64,000 bases of DNA, from contig CM070874.1 in NCBI GenBank assembly GCA_036365515.1, positions 208,748,297 through 208,812,296 on the forward strand, read 5' to 3'. This DNA is from Torymus aiolomorphi (taxonomy: Eukaryota > Arthropoda > Insecta > Hymenoptera > Torymidae). Below, one piece after another: positions 53,331-64,000 of the stretch (positions are counted from its first letter, which is position 1; each line of letters starts with the position of its first letter). The notes below the pieces were generated by a model. It saw only the letters and a program-made list of their open reading frames with translations. It was not told the DNA's origin and did not search any database. Both the position numbers and the translations under genes were made by a program.

Positions 53331-56069
53331 AATGATTTAAAGTCTTTTAATCAAGATAGAAAAGCAACAGATAATTTGATTTTATACTTGAATATAAGAG
53401 GTTTAAAAACTAATTTTGAGAAATTGCAAATCTTGAATAAAAGGCTTAAAATTAAACCTTATGTGATAGTATGTGCTGAAACCGGTAATTTAGAACACTA
53501 TCAATATTATAAATTAAATGGATAAAATATTTATTATAACCATAGTCACATAAACAAATCAGATGGTGTGGTCGTATATGTAAAAAAAGATGTAACCCAG
53601 ACAACCAATGTGATAGAACAGGGTAGGCTAAAAATACTAAATACAATTATAAACCTTCAAAACAATAGTCATTTGGACATCTCAGCTACGTACAGATCAC
53701 ATGATCTACATAACACAGAGTTTATTTTAAAGGTAAATCAATATTTGCAACTTAAGAGAAGAATTAAAAACCATTTGATAATAGGTGATTCTAATACAAA
53801 TATAATGTTACAAAACAATATTAGTCAGAATTTTCTATACAATTTTCTTGAAAATGGCTATTACCCTGGTTTTACTGATACGACTAGACCATATAATGTA
53901 ACTACTGATAGTGGAACATGCATAGACAATATTTTTATAAAAACTAGCTCAATCAATACAAAAACTTTCAAATTAATGACGCTAATTACTGATCACTATC
54001 CGCTATTTATAGATATAAAAAAACCTCTAGTGAATACAGAGATGAAAAAAAATAAAACTAATTATTCATTAAATTACAAAAAGATAGCTATTATAGCAAG
54101 TCAAAAATGTTGGAATGAATACACACAAATCGAGGATCCAAACGAAGCAATAAACCTTTTTATAGATGGAATAACACAATGTCAAGAAAAATCAAAAAGA
54201 AACCTGTAAAAATCCTGTAAAAAAAAGGACAAATTATATAAACAACTTAAAAAAAATCCAATGAATGAAAGATTACAAAGTGAATACAAAAACTATGTTA
54301 AATGTCTAAACAAAGTTATAAAAGATGCCAAAATTAAATACGAGAAGGATCTTATAGAGAAAAACTCAGATAATCCAAGACAACTATGGAAAATTATAAA
54401 TTCCAAACTGGGTAACAAAAATAAAAAAGATAATAATATAAGTGAAATATATGATGAAAACGAGGAGATAGTAAAAATCCCATCCAAAATTGCGAACATC
54501 ATGAATGACTATTACGGCAAAATGGGCAAAGAAATGAGTGACAAAATTACTGCCCCAAGTAACAAATTTATATAACTACCACCAAGTAACTTAAATACAA
54601 TTTTCCTACATCCTACAAATAAAATTGAAATTAAAAAAATAATTGAGAATTTGAAAATCAAGAATGGTGGAGTTGACAAAATAAATGCTAAGACACTCAA
54701 AACAATATCTGATCTTATAGCAGATCCTTTGGCACATATCTTCAATAAATGTATTGAAAAATCAATATGGCCGGATGCACTAAAAGCAGCTGAAGTGGTA
54801 CCAATTTATAAATCAGGGAAAAAATTACAAGTTAATAACTAGAGACCTATATCATTAATATCGAATATAGCAAAAATCTTTGAAAAAGTAATCTATGAAA
54901 GAATTTTTGATTTTATTAAAAAACATAAAATATTAAGTGAAAAACAGTTTGGCTTTATTAAAAGCAAAGGAACGACAGATGCTCTAAGCTGTATTACAAA
55001 GAGGATCTATGAGAACTTAGATAAGAGTAAGCCCATTATAGTCGCATTTCTGGATCTAGCAGAAGCTTTTGATACAGTTGATCATAATATACTTTTACAT
55101 AAGTTGCAAGCATATGGGATAAGAGGCAATGCTTATAATTTAATGCAAAGCTACTTAACAAATAGAAAGCAGAAAGTAAGAATTGGCCAAAGTGAGAGTG
55201 AACCGATAACAATAACGGTGGGAGTGCCACAAGGAACAATTCTTGGGCCCTTACTATTTATATTATATATAAATGATCTACTTATAACAATGCCAGAAAA
55301 CTCAATTTTATCATATGCTGATGACACAGCAGTTATATCGTCAGGTAAAACCTGGAAAGAAGCTGAAAGTGAAATGAATCTATATCTTGAAAAAGTAGCT
55401 ATATGGCTTGCATTGAATAAGCTAACATTAAACATAAGTAAAACTGTGTACATAACTTTCGGAAATTATTGTGACAGTGTATCAAAAAATTTAAATGTAT
55501 ATATTAACAAAGAAAAAATAAAGAGAGTTGACTCGTGTAAATATTTAGGAGTAAATTTTGATTATAATCTAAAATGGGATGAACATATTAACTACCTAAT
55601 CAAAAAAACAAGTTACTTAAATTTCATCTTTTACAAAATCAATAAATTTATGCAAACAAGTACGTTAAAGGTTATTTATTATGTGTTTTTTCACAGTGTT
55701 ATTAATTATGGGATAATTGCCTGGGGAGGTGTATATAAAAACAATCAACATTTACTTCAAAATATACCAAACAGGCTACTTAAACTAGTTTTCAAAAACA
55801 CGTTTGAGCAAAATAAACCTATGAATATTAAGCAACTATTCACATGGGACTGCTTAAAATATCATTACAGCGAAATGAAAAATATATTCACAAACTCAAA
55901 TAGTAAGACAAGAAATAAAGCTATATTATTACCAAAAATTGACAAAAGAGTAAGCGAAAAAAACAATTATATAACTGCAATAAAGACTTTTAATATACTA
56001 CCAAATGAGCTCAAAACTCTAGATATAGACAAAAGACCCGCGAGGTACAAAAAAAAGAATGGATTGTGA
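53331..56069 (+). pseudogene. Jockey/CR1-type LINE ORF2: endonuclease and RT with in-frame stops
   Basis: One reading frame runs the full 2.7 kb. The endonuclease part shows LILYLNIRGLKTNF, HINKSDGVVVYVK, LIIGDSNTNIM (GDSN) and DHYPLFIDI (terminal Asp-His). The RT shows GGVDKINAKT, IVAFLDLAEAFDTVDHNIL, GVPQGTILGPLLFILYINDL, LSYADDTAVIS and WLALNKLTLNISKT. Stops lie at 53523, 54207, 54573 (TAA) and 54840 (TAG, at the aromatic position of N-N-x-RPIS). No frameshift is seen. Confidence 0.85.
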
Positions 56070-56479
56070 AAAATATTTATTGAAAACGAGTTGAATATTC
56101 CTTGAAAACGATTTGATACTATAAGTTATAATTGCATATCGCATATTTACATATTACTGTTTAGAAAGTCTATTATGATGTTAAAAATATTTCATAGTTT
56201 TAAGAATTAGTATTAGTTTTAATTTTAAGTATATTATATACTCCGGACCTGCAAACAGGAAATTTATTTTTCTCTGTACTTATGTAATGTAATGTACTTC
56301 TATAATGTACTAAATAAATATTTCGTCATAAGTTATTGATGAAAACGTAATTTTTTGTAAATAGGTTATATTTCGAAATTAAAAAAAGATATTAACATGA
56401 ATATTTTTTTGGTTATAAAGGATATTAAGTGCTATAACTTACTAAATTTTTAGGTTTTTTTATTCATTATTTTTTGAGA

Positions 56480-56990
56480 AAAAAAATAATTTATAAAAAA
56501 AAGTGATTTTTTGTCGTTCAATAACTATAGTAAAATTGGCTTAATCACTTTGAAATTCTTTGTAGGGGTAGATTTTGTATACCAATCGAGTGAGTTCTTT
56601 GGGCAAAAGGATTGATCGATAAATTTCGGAGATATTTGAGGTTAAAATTAAAAAAAATTTTTTTTTTAATCGTAATTTCTCGAGAACGGCTCTATGTATC
56701 TAAATGGGGTGGGTGGCATTCGAAAGAGAATTAAATTACCTATATTTTCTAAAAAAATTAATTCTCTAGCTATCACGGTTCTTTTGTTATTAACAAAAAC
56801 GTAAAAATTGAAAAATGAAAAAAAATGAGTTTTATATGTTCAACTATTACAAGAATAAAATTGTCTTATTCGCTTCAAAATTCATTGTAGAGGTATATTA
56901 TTGATAGTTCTCGGATGAGTTCTTTTGGCAAAATGATTGGTTCATAAATTTCAGAAATATTTGAGGTAAACACAATCAAAGAACAACTTT
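56480..56990 (-). repeat. Dispersed repeat R1, copy 4, reverse orientation
   Basis: Includes atcgtaatttctcgagaacg and agagatatttgag-like sequences, reversed relative to the other copies, with two partial units. Confidence 0.75.
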
Positions 56991-57290
56991 AGAATATTTT
57001 TTTATTTCGAACCAATGTACGACGAGAAGCCGTTGACAGTGGACTTGAAGAAGAAAAATTTGATGAAGAATAGAACTTGAAGAAGATTGTTTTCCATTCA
57101 TATAAGAATTAAAATCACAAACAAATAAATTGCAAATGGAACCTCAATGAATAGCCATGAAAAGATTACAAGTTAATATTTTCCATAAAATTTTTCCAAT
57201 TTTTTTCGTGAAATAGTATATTACACATCTAGGCAGTAAAAATAAGAAATGTCTCAGATCACATGTAATTGTCGGCCGAGGCGAAGCCGA
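56991..57290. other. Unassigned AT-rich region
   Basis: No gene seen. It ends with ggccgaggcgaagccgagg, a CpG-rich mini-palindrome seen near 37430 as well. Confidence 0.5.
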
Positions 57291-57292
57291 GG

Positions 57293-57899
57293 TTTTTTTT
57301 TACGTGTGTGAGTCGGAGAGTGGATTGTATTTGAATAATAATTTTTATATAAATATGCGGAAAATAATTTGAAATGTATACATAATTAATTATATCTCCC
57401 TAAAGGGAGGTAGAAATATTCATTTCTCACCTGTTTTAGGGTAGAGTGGATATTTCTTACCACTTTCATAAAATGCACTCGAAATGCGAAATTTTCTCTC
57501 CTACTTTCACATGTGAAAAGGGCCCTATTTCATGCCTGAGTTGAGAAAAAACTGTTTCTTACGTTTTCTTGGATATTTCTTTTTTTTCAATAATCTTACC
57601 TTTTCTTTGCGCTCACATTGCGCTTTGAAATATTCCAAGTTTTTTCCCTGAAAAAAAAAATTACTTTTAATTTTACAATAAAATTTGTCGAGTGTACTAA
57701 TAAATCATGTGTAATTATTACACTCACTGTTTTATTGGAATAGCCTCCCGAACTTGATTATGAGTTGCTGGACGATGTGGGGCCGGCGGTGACACATAAT
57801 AATATGCTGAAAAAATTGTAAATTTTAAACAAGGCTTACTCTGGTATAATACGTGACGTACCTTGTGACGGTATTGGCGACGTGCCACCATATGCATGC
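57293..57899. repeat. Segment duplicated from/to 44294-44931
   Basis: From tttacgtgtgtgagtcggag to cacattggcgg the two regions are almost identical, in the same orientation and 13 kb apart. The main gap is about 15 bp near 44850. Confidence 0.85.
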
Positions 57900-58101
57900 A
57901 CATTGGCGGGACTGGATGGTCCACCATAGGCGCTCAGCCCTGCATTTATTGTGTGCATGTAATGCACATAAGCCCTCGACCCTGCGTTCATGGTCGCCAT
58001 TGCTTGCGCAGGAATTGACTGTCCGGCATACGTGCCCGGCATTACATTTGTCATATTGTTCGGGGTGCATATACATTTAAAAGAGGATGCAATGGACTGC
58101 T
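57600..58101 (-). pseudogene. Spliced gene tail, copy 2 (exons 1-3), minus strand
   Basis: Exon 1 (57862-58101) is open after acceptor ttatatttcag and encodes SIASSFKCICTPNNMTNVMP and a Gly/Ala/Ser/Tyr-rich stretch ending SPIPSQ. Exon 2 (57728-57806) and exon 3 (57600-57647) follow with exact phases between 1 and 2. Exon 3 is 48 nt against 49 nt in copy 1, so a one-base deletion in an A-run breaks the frame. Exon 4 is absent; the duplicated block stops at about 57293. Upstream exons are not found before the palindrome at 58160. Confidence 0.65.
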
Positions 58102-58159
58102 CTGAAATATAAAATGAAATTCGACTGATTTATTAACAGGAAACTTATAACATATTAAG

Positions 58160-58669
58160 GAAATCTACGCGAAAATCCATTTACGTGCCCTCAAAAGTGG
58201 GCAAAAATTTTGTTCAAGGCACAACTTCCGGGTCTGATGTTCTTTTTACTCTTTGTATCACATAATATAGCAGAAAATTCATGTATAATTAAAAAAATCT
58301 CGATGGCATCTTTTTTTCAAAGATTGAAATTGTTTAAAAAAAATTTTCAATAAAGATCAACTTTAAACGATCAAAACTTTTCAAGAAATCAACTTTTAAA
58401 AATTTTTTTTAAATTAAATAACTGCTGATTTTCTCTAGTTTTATTTTAGTTTTTGCATTTGTTTCTACGACGTTTCTGGAATAAATGGCTAAAAGTTGAA
58501 AAAAGGCATTTTTTGCATTTTTAAAAACTTTTCAATCTTTGAGAAAAAGATGTCACCAAGACTTTTTTAATTATACATGATTTTTATGCTATATTATGTG
58601 GTATAAAGAGTAGGAAAACAAAATTTTTACTTTTGAGGACGCGTAAATGGATTTTTTGCGTAGATTTTC
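58160..58669. repeat. Palindrome, about 510 bp
   Basis: Starts gaaatctacgcgaaaatcca and ends tggattttttgcgtagattt. Inner parts also pair (ttgtatcacataatatagca with tatattatgtggtataaaga). No gene. Confidence 0.85.
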
Positions 58670-58795
58670 TCATATAAACTCTTATTTTTTTATATTTACT
58701 ACATAAATAAACTATTTTTTCTATTTTAAACATAAATAACTAATATTAAAAAATAAAAAATCATAAGAAATATTTATTTCTGATAAAATGAATAA

Positions 58796-59045
58796 TTAAT
58801 ATCGACGCCTCCTGTTCATATAATTCTAACTCACGGAAGAGTGCAATATAATTCTAAATCAAAATTCTATGCAAGATAATTCCAACTCGAAATTTCGTGC
58901 AATATAATTCTAACTCGCAACCCCGTGCATTAAAATTCCAATTCGGGCCAATACAATATGATTCCTATTTAAACTCACAGTGCAATATGATGCTAACTCG
59001 TGCGGCAAAACAATATAAATCTAATTCAAATAATCCTGGACATTA
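58796..59045 (+). repeat. Dispersed repeat R3, copy 2
   Basis: Matches 28855-29150 (cgacgcctcctgttcatata, attcctatttaaact, caatataaatctaattca). Confidence 0.8.
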
Positions 59046-59289
59046 TTTCTTATGACAAACAATTCTGTACTCAAGCACTTCTAATAACACGGGAGAAATA
59101 GAGTAGCACCTTATTTATCAATTAATCTGATGTTTTACATATATTGATATCCATACATAATCATGAAACGGAGACATAAACGCAAAAAGCACGATTTTTT
59201 ACAGAAAATAAGGGTTACTACTTAAACAAGCTTTACTCGAACATAAATAAACCACCATTAAAAGTTGAAATAGATTGGGTGCACGAGAA

Positions 59290-59430
59290 GACGGGCTCTC
59301 GAAAACGAGCTACTTACGCGTGCTTTTGCTTATATTCAAAGCGAAATTACTGATTCAAATAAAAGTAGATTAAACTTACCAGGAAGCGGGCTCACGAAGA
59401 CGAGCTTCGATCGCGTGCTTTCGCCTAAAG
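59290..59430 (-). repeat. Unit(s) of the 107-115 bp tandem repeat, reverse orientation
   Basis: Contains gcgtgcttttgcttata and aggaagcgggctcacgaaga, the reverse of units at 29478-29930. Confidence 0.65.
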
Positions 59431-59431
59431 T

Positions 59432-59624
59432 GCACTGTTAAAAATGTTGAAATTTTTTTGTTAAATTTTAGTTAAATTTAATAAAACTTTTAAAGTTTCA
59501 GTTAAATTTAACTGAAATTTAATAAAACTTTTGAAGTTTAAGTTAAATTTAACTGAAATTTAATAAAAATTTTGAAGTTTTATTACAGAATTTATCTTAA
59601 ATTTCAGAAAATTTTTAACAGTGC
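59432..59624. mobile_element. Hairpin MITE, 193 bp, gcactgttaaaaat termini
   Basis: Ends are gcactgttaaaaat and atttttaacagtgc. Inside are three imperfect units of about 51 bp built on agttaaatttaactgaaatt. Confidence 0.8.
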
Positions 59625-59629
59625 GGCTC

Positions 59630-60165
59630 CGTCGGGCTGGACCGTATCTATGAGTGACCCGAGGGGGAGGGGGCACCAATATTTTTTTGTGAAATGAGCA
59701 GTAAATTTTTATTTAAGTATAGTACAATATCATATAGTATATATATGGACCTATTATATGTTATGATACATAAAAATAACGACAATACATGCGATACATA
59801 TGCGTGTAAAAAAAGAACGATTTGCGGTTTTTATGAAATTAAATTTTAATTTTTCTGGTGACTTGATATTTTCTTCACGGAAAAAGATTTCGCAGCTCAA
59901 ATGCTATTCTCTCTAGGTGGTTTTATGAACAAATTATCGATTTTCATTAAATGACGAGGAAAAATGCTTTTTTCTCCATAAGAGCCTATCGAGGGGGCAT
60001 AGTAAGCACTTCAATGTGCACAAAAAATACTCTTAAAATAATCTCTTGTACTCTTAAAAGAAGAAAATATAGAGAGTATAAAGAGTACATATAAGAGTAC
60101 AAAGAGTACATACGAGAGTACAAAGAGTACATATAAGAGTACAAAGAGTGTATACGTAAAAGTGC
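59630..60165. other. Unassigned region with agagtacaaagagtacat repeats
   Basis: Short tandem units (agagtacaaagagtacata) at about 60070-60150. No gene. Confidence 0.55.
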
Positions 60166-60169
60166 AATA

Positions 60170-60863
60170 TGATTATTTAAATAATTTTAAACCCAAGCAG
60201 CCGGGGGATACGAGGTTCACTCATGTAAGGGAATTACATAGACGTACAACAATAAGCAAGACAATTATTTGAATAATTTTGAAACCCAAGTAGATGGGTG
60301 ATACGAGGTCCACGCGTATATGAGAATTACTTAGAAGTGCAATACGATTATTTAAATAATTTTTAAACCCAAGTAGCCGGGGGATAGGAGGTCGTTTTTA
60401 TACGTCTTTGTAATTCCCTTTCATGCGTGGATCTCATATCCCCCGTCTACTTTGGTTCAAAAATTATTTGAATAATTGTTTTGCTTATTGTTGCACTTCT
60501 GCGCTATTCCCTAATATGTATGGAACTCTTATCCCCCGCCGACGTAGGTTTAAAAATTATTTAAATAATCGTATTACTGATTGTTGCAATTCGACGTAAT
60601 TCCCTAATATGCGTGAGCCTCTTATCTCCTGCCTACTTGGGTTCAAAAATTATTTAAATAATTGTTTTACGTATTGTTGCACGTCTACGTAATTTCCATA
60701 TATGCGTGGATCTCGTATCCCCCGGCTACTTGGGTTTAAAAATTATTTAAATAATCGTATTGAACGTCTACGTAATTCTCATATACGCGTGGACCTCGTA
60801 TCCCCCGGCTGCTTGGGCGTAAAAATTATTTAAATTATTTTCTTGCTTACTGTTGTACGTCTA
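60170..60863. repeat. 93 bp satellite, two orientations
   Basis: Plus-oriented units up to about 60385, then reversed units (cccccggctacttgggttta, aaaattatttaaataatcgt). Same family as 34690-36400. Continues at 62404 beyond the insertion. Confidence 0.85.
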
Positions 60864-60870
60864 CACGGAA

Positions 60871-61437
60871 AAAAAGTAAATTCGGGTGGGTCTAGATATA
60901 TCGAAAGGCTGATAGTTAGAAGCCTTATCCCTCAGAAAATTAGAAATAGAACACGCGCGCCTCATTAGCAGAAGCCGGCTTATCATACAGGATTTATAAC
61001 AGAAAGCACGATTAACTGAATGAGAAATACATAAATATATCTACAGAATAAACTAATTTCATACTGCCACAATTGTAGAAAACACATAGTACGAAACGCA
61101 GATTTATAGAAAATACATAAGACGAATATCACAAATATAGAAAAACTATGTTGAATTTTATATTATACGGCATTCGTCTTATATATTTTCTATAAATCTG
61201 CGTTTCGTACTATGTGTTTTCTAGAATTGTGGCAGTATGAAATTAGTTCATTCTGTAGATATATTTATGTATTTCCGCATTCTGTTAATCGTGCTTTCTG
61301 TTTTAAATCCTGTATGATAAACCGGCTTCTGTTAATGACGCGCACGTGTTCTATTTCTAATTTTCTGAAGAATAAGGCTTCTAATTATCAGCCTTTCGAT
61401 ATATCTAGACCCACCCGTAAATTCTACTTTTTACACA
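60871..61437. repeat. Inner palindrome 1, about 570 bp
   Basis: Left aattcgggtgggtctagata pairs with right tatctagacccacccgtaaa. The centre is near 61155. Confidence 0.85.
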
Positions 61438-61445
61438 GTTGATTT

Positions 61446-62163
61446 AAGGGGGCTAGACACCTTTTTTCTCTGAAATAAGAAGTCACATTTTAATACATAA
61501 ATGTAAACTAATTATTTCATACTTTTTACGTATAAAAGTGGGTATATTTACCTTACCTTAAAACTTTCTCCGATGGGCCTTTTATATGATCCAGAACCAT
61601 AGTCATCGATGAAACACGTTTTTTCACTATCCGTAAGCTTTGAAATTTTCCTGTTGATGGATTGACATCAGATTTGAACTAAATTACTCCTGAATAGTAT
61701 AATTCTCATATGAGTGTAGGGATTTAGGATTAAATGTCGGAAAAAATTTTTACATCAGAAAAATTATGAGAAAAAAAAAATTGTGCTGTTTTACAAGAGT
61801 TTTTTTTTTTATTTTTTTAAATTTTTTATATTTTTTTATAATTTTTCTGATGTAAAAATTTTTTCCGTCATTTAATCCTAAATCCCTACACTCATATGAG
61901 AATTATACTATTCAGGAGTAATTTAGTTCAAATCTGGAGTCAATCCATCCACAGGAAAATTTCAAAGCTTACGGATAGTGAAAAAACTTGTTTCATCGAC
62001 GATTATGGTTCTGGACCATATAAAAAGCCCATCGGAGAAAGTTTTAAGGTAAGTTAAATATACCCACTTTTATATGTAAAAAGTATGAAATAATTAGTTT
62101 ACATTTATGTATTAAAATGTGACTTCTTATTTCAGAGAAAAAAGTGTCTAGCTCCCTTAACTT
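61446..62163. repeat. Inner palindrome 2, about 718 bp
   Basis: Left ttaagggggctagacacc pairs with right gtgtctagctcccttaa. Arms are nearly identical up to an A/T-rich tip at about 61775-61840. Confidence 0.9.
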
Positions 62164-62404
62164 ATAAAAATAAGTTTATTTTACTTTTATAAGAATCAGT
62201 TGAAACTGAATTAAAAAAATGTAGAATTCACTTTTTAGTAAAGCATGATTGGCATTATGCTTTGATATGGATTTCAAATTAAAAGTAGTGTTTACTTTTA
62301 AAATAAAAAAAAAGTGAATTCTACTTTTTTTAAAGCAGTTTCTACTTTTTCCTTACCTAGTTGATTTGACTTGTAAAACAGCAAGATTTACTTTTTTTCC
62401 GTGT

Positions 62405-62552
62405 ACGTAATTCCCTAATACGCGTGGAACTCGTATCCCCCAGCTGCTTGGGTTTAAAAATTATTTAAATAATCGTTTTGTTGCATTTCTACGTTGTACC
62501 CTAATATGCGTGAATTTCGTATCCCCCGGCTTCTTAGGTTTAGATATTATAT
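62405..62552 (-). repeat. 93 bp satellite, continuation
   Basis: Reversed units (gtatcccccagctgcttggg, aaaattatttaaataatcgt) resume after the inserted element. Confidence 0.8.
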
Positions 62553-62746
62553 TGTGTACCTAGGGCGCAAAGTGGGCTTTTATAGACCGAATGTGGAGTG
62601 TGAAGTATGAGTCGTAGGTGAGCCAGCAAGAGCCGAAGGCGAGTGCGTTTTGCAAACCGATGACGAGTAATACAAACACACGAGGTCAAAAGGCCCACTA
62701 AGCCCAAGGTGCACACCATATTTTTAGTGACTCATGTATTGATTTT
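62553..62746 (+). repeat. Foldback repeat R4, copy 1
   Basis: Ends tgtaccta-gggcgcaaagtggg and cccactaagcccaaggtgcac form inverted termini. Inside are agccgaaggcgagtgcg motifs. Matches 63341-63535. Confidence 0.75.
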
Positions 62747-62749
62747 CGG

Positions 62750-63340
62750 GGTTTTGAGCCTAAAAAGCAAGACTAAATTAATTTTTGCTTTATACGACAA
62801 TGAAATACTTGAAGAAATAAATAATAAAAAACTTGTTAAAAATAATAAAAAAACTGCCACAAATTTGTGCGAATGTGAATATGTTTATTTTCAAATGAAA
62901 ATAGTATACTGGATTTATCTCTGAATATGAAAAGTCATAAAAAGTATGCATTCACAAATTTATAGTGGATTTAGTTTAATTTTTGCGGTTTTACGGAATT
63001 TTAGAGTAGCGATCGCAAAAGTATCTGCAAAAGATACTTATGCGCCCGCCGGGCTAATATAGTATTTTTGTATCTAATCGGTCAAAAAATAGTAGATTAT
63101 GCACCAAGGGAGTAAAAGTAAAAAATGTCTCAAATCGCATATGATTGTCGCCCGAGCCGAAGGTGAGGATGGAAAATATGCGATCTAGGCTATTCTTGAC
63201 TTATTCCCATGGTGCATATACTAATTTTCTTCACGAGGAACGTAAAATGCGTAAGCTGTTTTTCGCCCGCAGGGCGTACAATACGCATCTTTTTAGGCCG
63301 AAAAGGGCGAAAATAGTGCATGTGTTACAAAATAGTATAT
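62750..63340. other. Unassigned AT-rich region between R4 copies
   Basis: A short ORF at 62709-62924 has no recognised motif. Some R4-like fragments occur near 63150-63330 (cgcccgagccgaaggtgag, tatgcgatctaggctattc). Confidence 0.5.
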
Positions 63341-63535
63341 TGTGTACCAAGGGCGTAAAGTGGGCCTTTTTAGACCGAGTGGGAAGTTTGCAGTACGAGC
63401 CGAAGGCGAGCAGCATGAGCCGAAGGCGAGTGCGTCCGCGAGCCGTAGACGAATACTGCAATCACACGAGGTCAAAAGGCCCACTAAGCCCTTGGTGCAC
63501 ACCATATTTTTTGTGACACAGGTATTGATTTTCGC
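63341..63535 (+). repeat. Foldback repeat R4, copy 2
   Basis: Same structure as copy 1 (tgtaccaagggcgtaaagtg ... cccactaagcccttggtgca), with extra agccgaaggcgag units. Confidence 0.75.
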
Positions 63536-63696
63536 GTTTTTCCATTTAAAACGGGAAACAACATCAACGAATTTCTGTTACACCAACTACCCACCTGGGA
63601 ATTGAATGACACTTACATTTTGGTTTCAATTTATTTCAACATATTTAAATAACATTAAAGGATATTGAAATTCATGGAGAAATAATGCTTATATAA

Positions 63697-64000
63697 ATAC
63701 CAGACACTAAAACATCAAAACCGCGTTCTTTTACTATTCCTGCTAATTTTAGTCCGATAGTAAAACAATATCAAAGTTTTCGTCCACCTAAAACTAGTAC
63801 GGACAGATTCTTTATAAACTATAGGAATGCCAAATGTAATGTACAACCCGTCGGTAAAAACAAGTTTGGTTCGATGTCCAAAGAGATTGCTTCGTACTTA
63901 CAGCTTCCAGATACTGATTTATATACTGGGCACTGTTTTCGCCGTACTTCTGCAACCGTACTTGCAGATTCTGGAGCGAACATTACTACATTGAAGAGAC
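63697..64000 (+). CDS. Tyrosine recombinase catalytic region (Crypton-like), runs off window
   Basis: After a TAA at 63694-63696 the frame is open to the window edge. It reads PDTKTSKPRSFTIPANF, then KQYQSFRPPKTSTDRFFINY, then MSKEIASYLQLPDTDLYTGH, then CFRRTSATVLADSGANIT and TLKR. GHCFRRTSA carries the H-x-x-R of tyrosine recombinases; the catalytic Tyr should lie beyond the edge and the first catalytic Arg upstream. A cag precedes at 63701, so this may be an exon or a fragment. Related proteins are widespread in arthropods and derive from Crypton-type elements. Confidence 0.75.
   Translation, partial: MPDTKTSKPRSFTIPANFSPIVKQYQSFRPPKTSTDRFFINYRNAKCNVQPVGKNKFGSMSKEIASYLQLPDTDLYTGHCFRRTSATVLADSGANITTLKR

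Larger units (their letters stand above)
49501..56330 (+). mobile_element. Jockey/CR1-type LINE, full-length-like, split by another LINE
   Basis: ORF1 (49549-51072) and ORF2 (from 51056, resuming at about 53331 and ending at 56069) lie on the plus strand. The minus-strand LINE at 51112-53330 is inserted just after the first codons of ORF2. The 3' region runs to about 56330 and ends in AT-rich sequence (aataaatatttcgtcataag). Five in-frame stops break the coding frames. Confidence 0.8.
60864..62403. mobile_element. TA-flanked palindromic element, 1540 bp
   Basis: Ends cacggaaaaaaagtaaat and atttactttttttccgtg, with TA on each side (60862-60863 and 62404-62405). It is inserted in a satellite unit, so the empty site reads gtctacgtaattccc. 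The body has two separate palindromes and no transposase. Confidence 0.8.

Overview
This is a gene-poor, repeat-saturated stretch of an arthropod nuclear genome. Arthropod repeat content, splice-bounded exons, long AT-rich DNA and dense nested transposons exclude a prokaryote. A hymenopteran-like insect is my best guess, because a Transposase_21-like transposase next to a DUF4806 gene is a combination I associate with such genomes; that assignment is inference. I recognised no ordinary conserved housekeeping gene, rRNA or tRNA.

Layout. 1-3.2 kb: a CpG-rich hairpin repeat, a Penelope-like element (PLE) whose reverse transcriptase (RT) part is inverted against its GIY-YIG endonuclease part, a hammerhead-ribozyme-like motif, and two short ORFs that may be an endogenous-virus or Polinton-type remnant. 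3.6-14.5 kb: a large inverted repeat (arms about 0.7 kb) whose loop holds a complete but mutated BEL/Pao LTR retrotransposon (4722-13725, minus strand). 14.5-17.5 kb: tandem duplications, a GC-rich island and a dispersed repeat.

17.56-40.40 kb: the main discovery candidate, a possible 22.8 kb DNA transposon. It is bounded by inverted CCCAGATAACA ends, each followed by about 270 bp of GGCACGCATG/GGCAGCACG-type subterminal repeats. On its minus strand it carries a CACTA-like transposase and a four-exon DUF4806 gene whose intron phases I could check for three joins. Its interior is bloated with MITEs, palindromes, a satellite and microsatellites.

40.4-58.7 kb: repeat copies with (AC)n and (CAA)n tracts; two partial copies of a minus-strand spliced gene tail (44.06-44.93 and 57.60-58.10 kb); an I-type LINE with RNase H (44.93-49.07 kb) that begins inside one of those exons; and a Jockey/CR1-type LINE (about 49.5-56.3 kb) split by an opposite-strand LINE of the same clade. 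58.7-64 kb: a repeat shared with the giant element, a 193 bp hairpin MITE, the 93 bp satellite, a 1.54 kb TA-flanked element made mainly of two palindromes, paired foldback repeats and, at the right edge, the catalytic part of a tyrosine recombinase (Crypton-like).

The genes here mostly serve mobile elements: copying (RT), cutting or inserting (GIY-YIG, integrase, DDE-type transposase, tyrosine recombinase), or accessory roles (DUF4806, Gag). Most are broken. The best-preserved are the transposase, the DUF4806 exons B-D and the minus-strand LINE RT.
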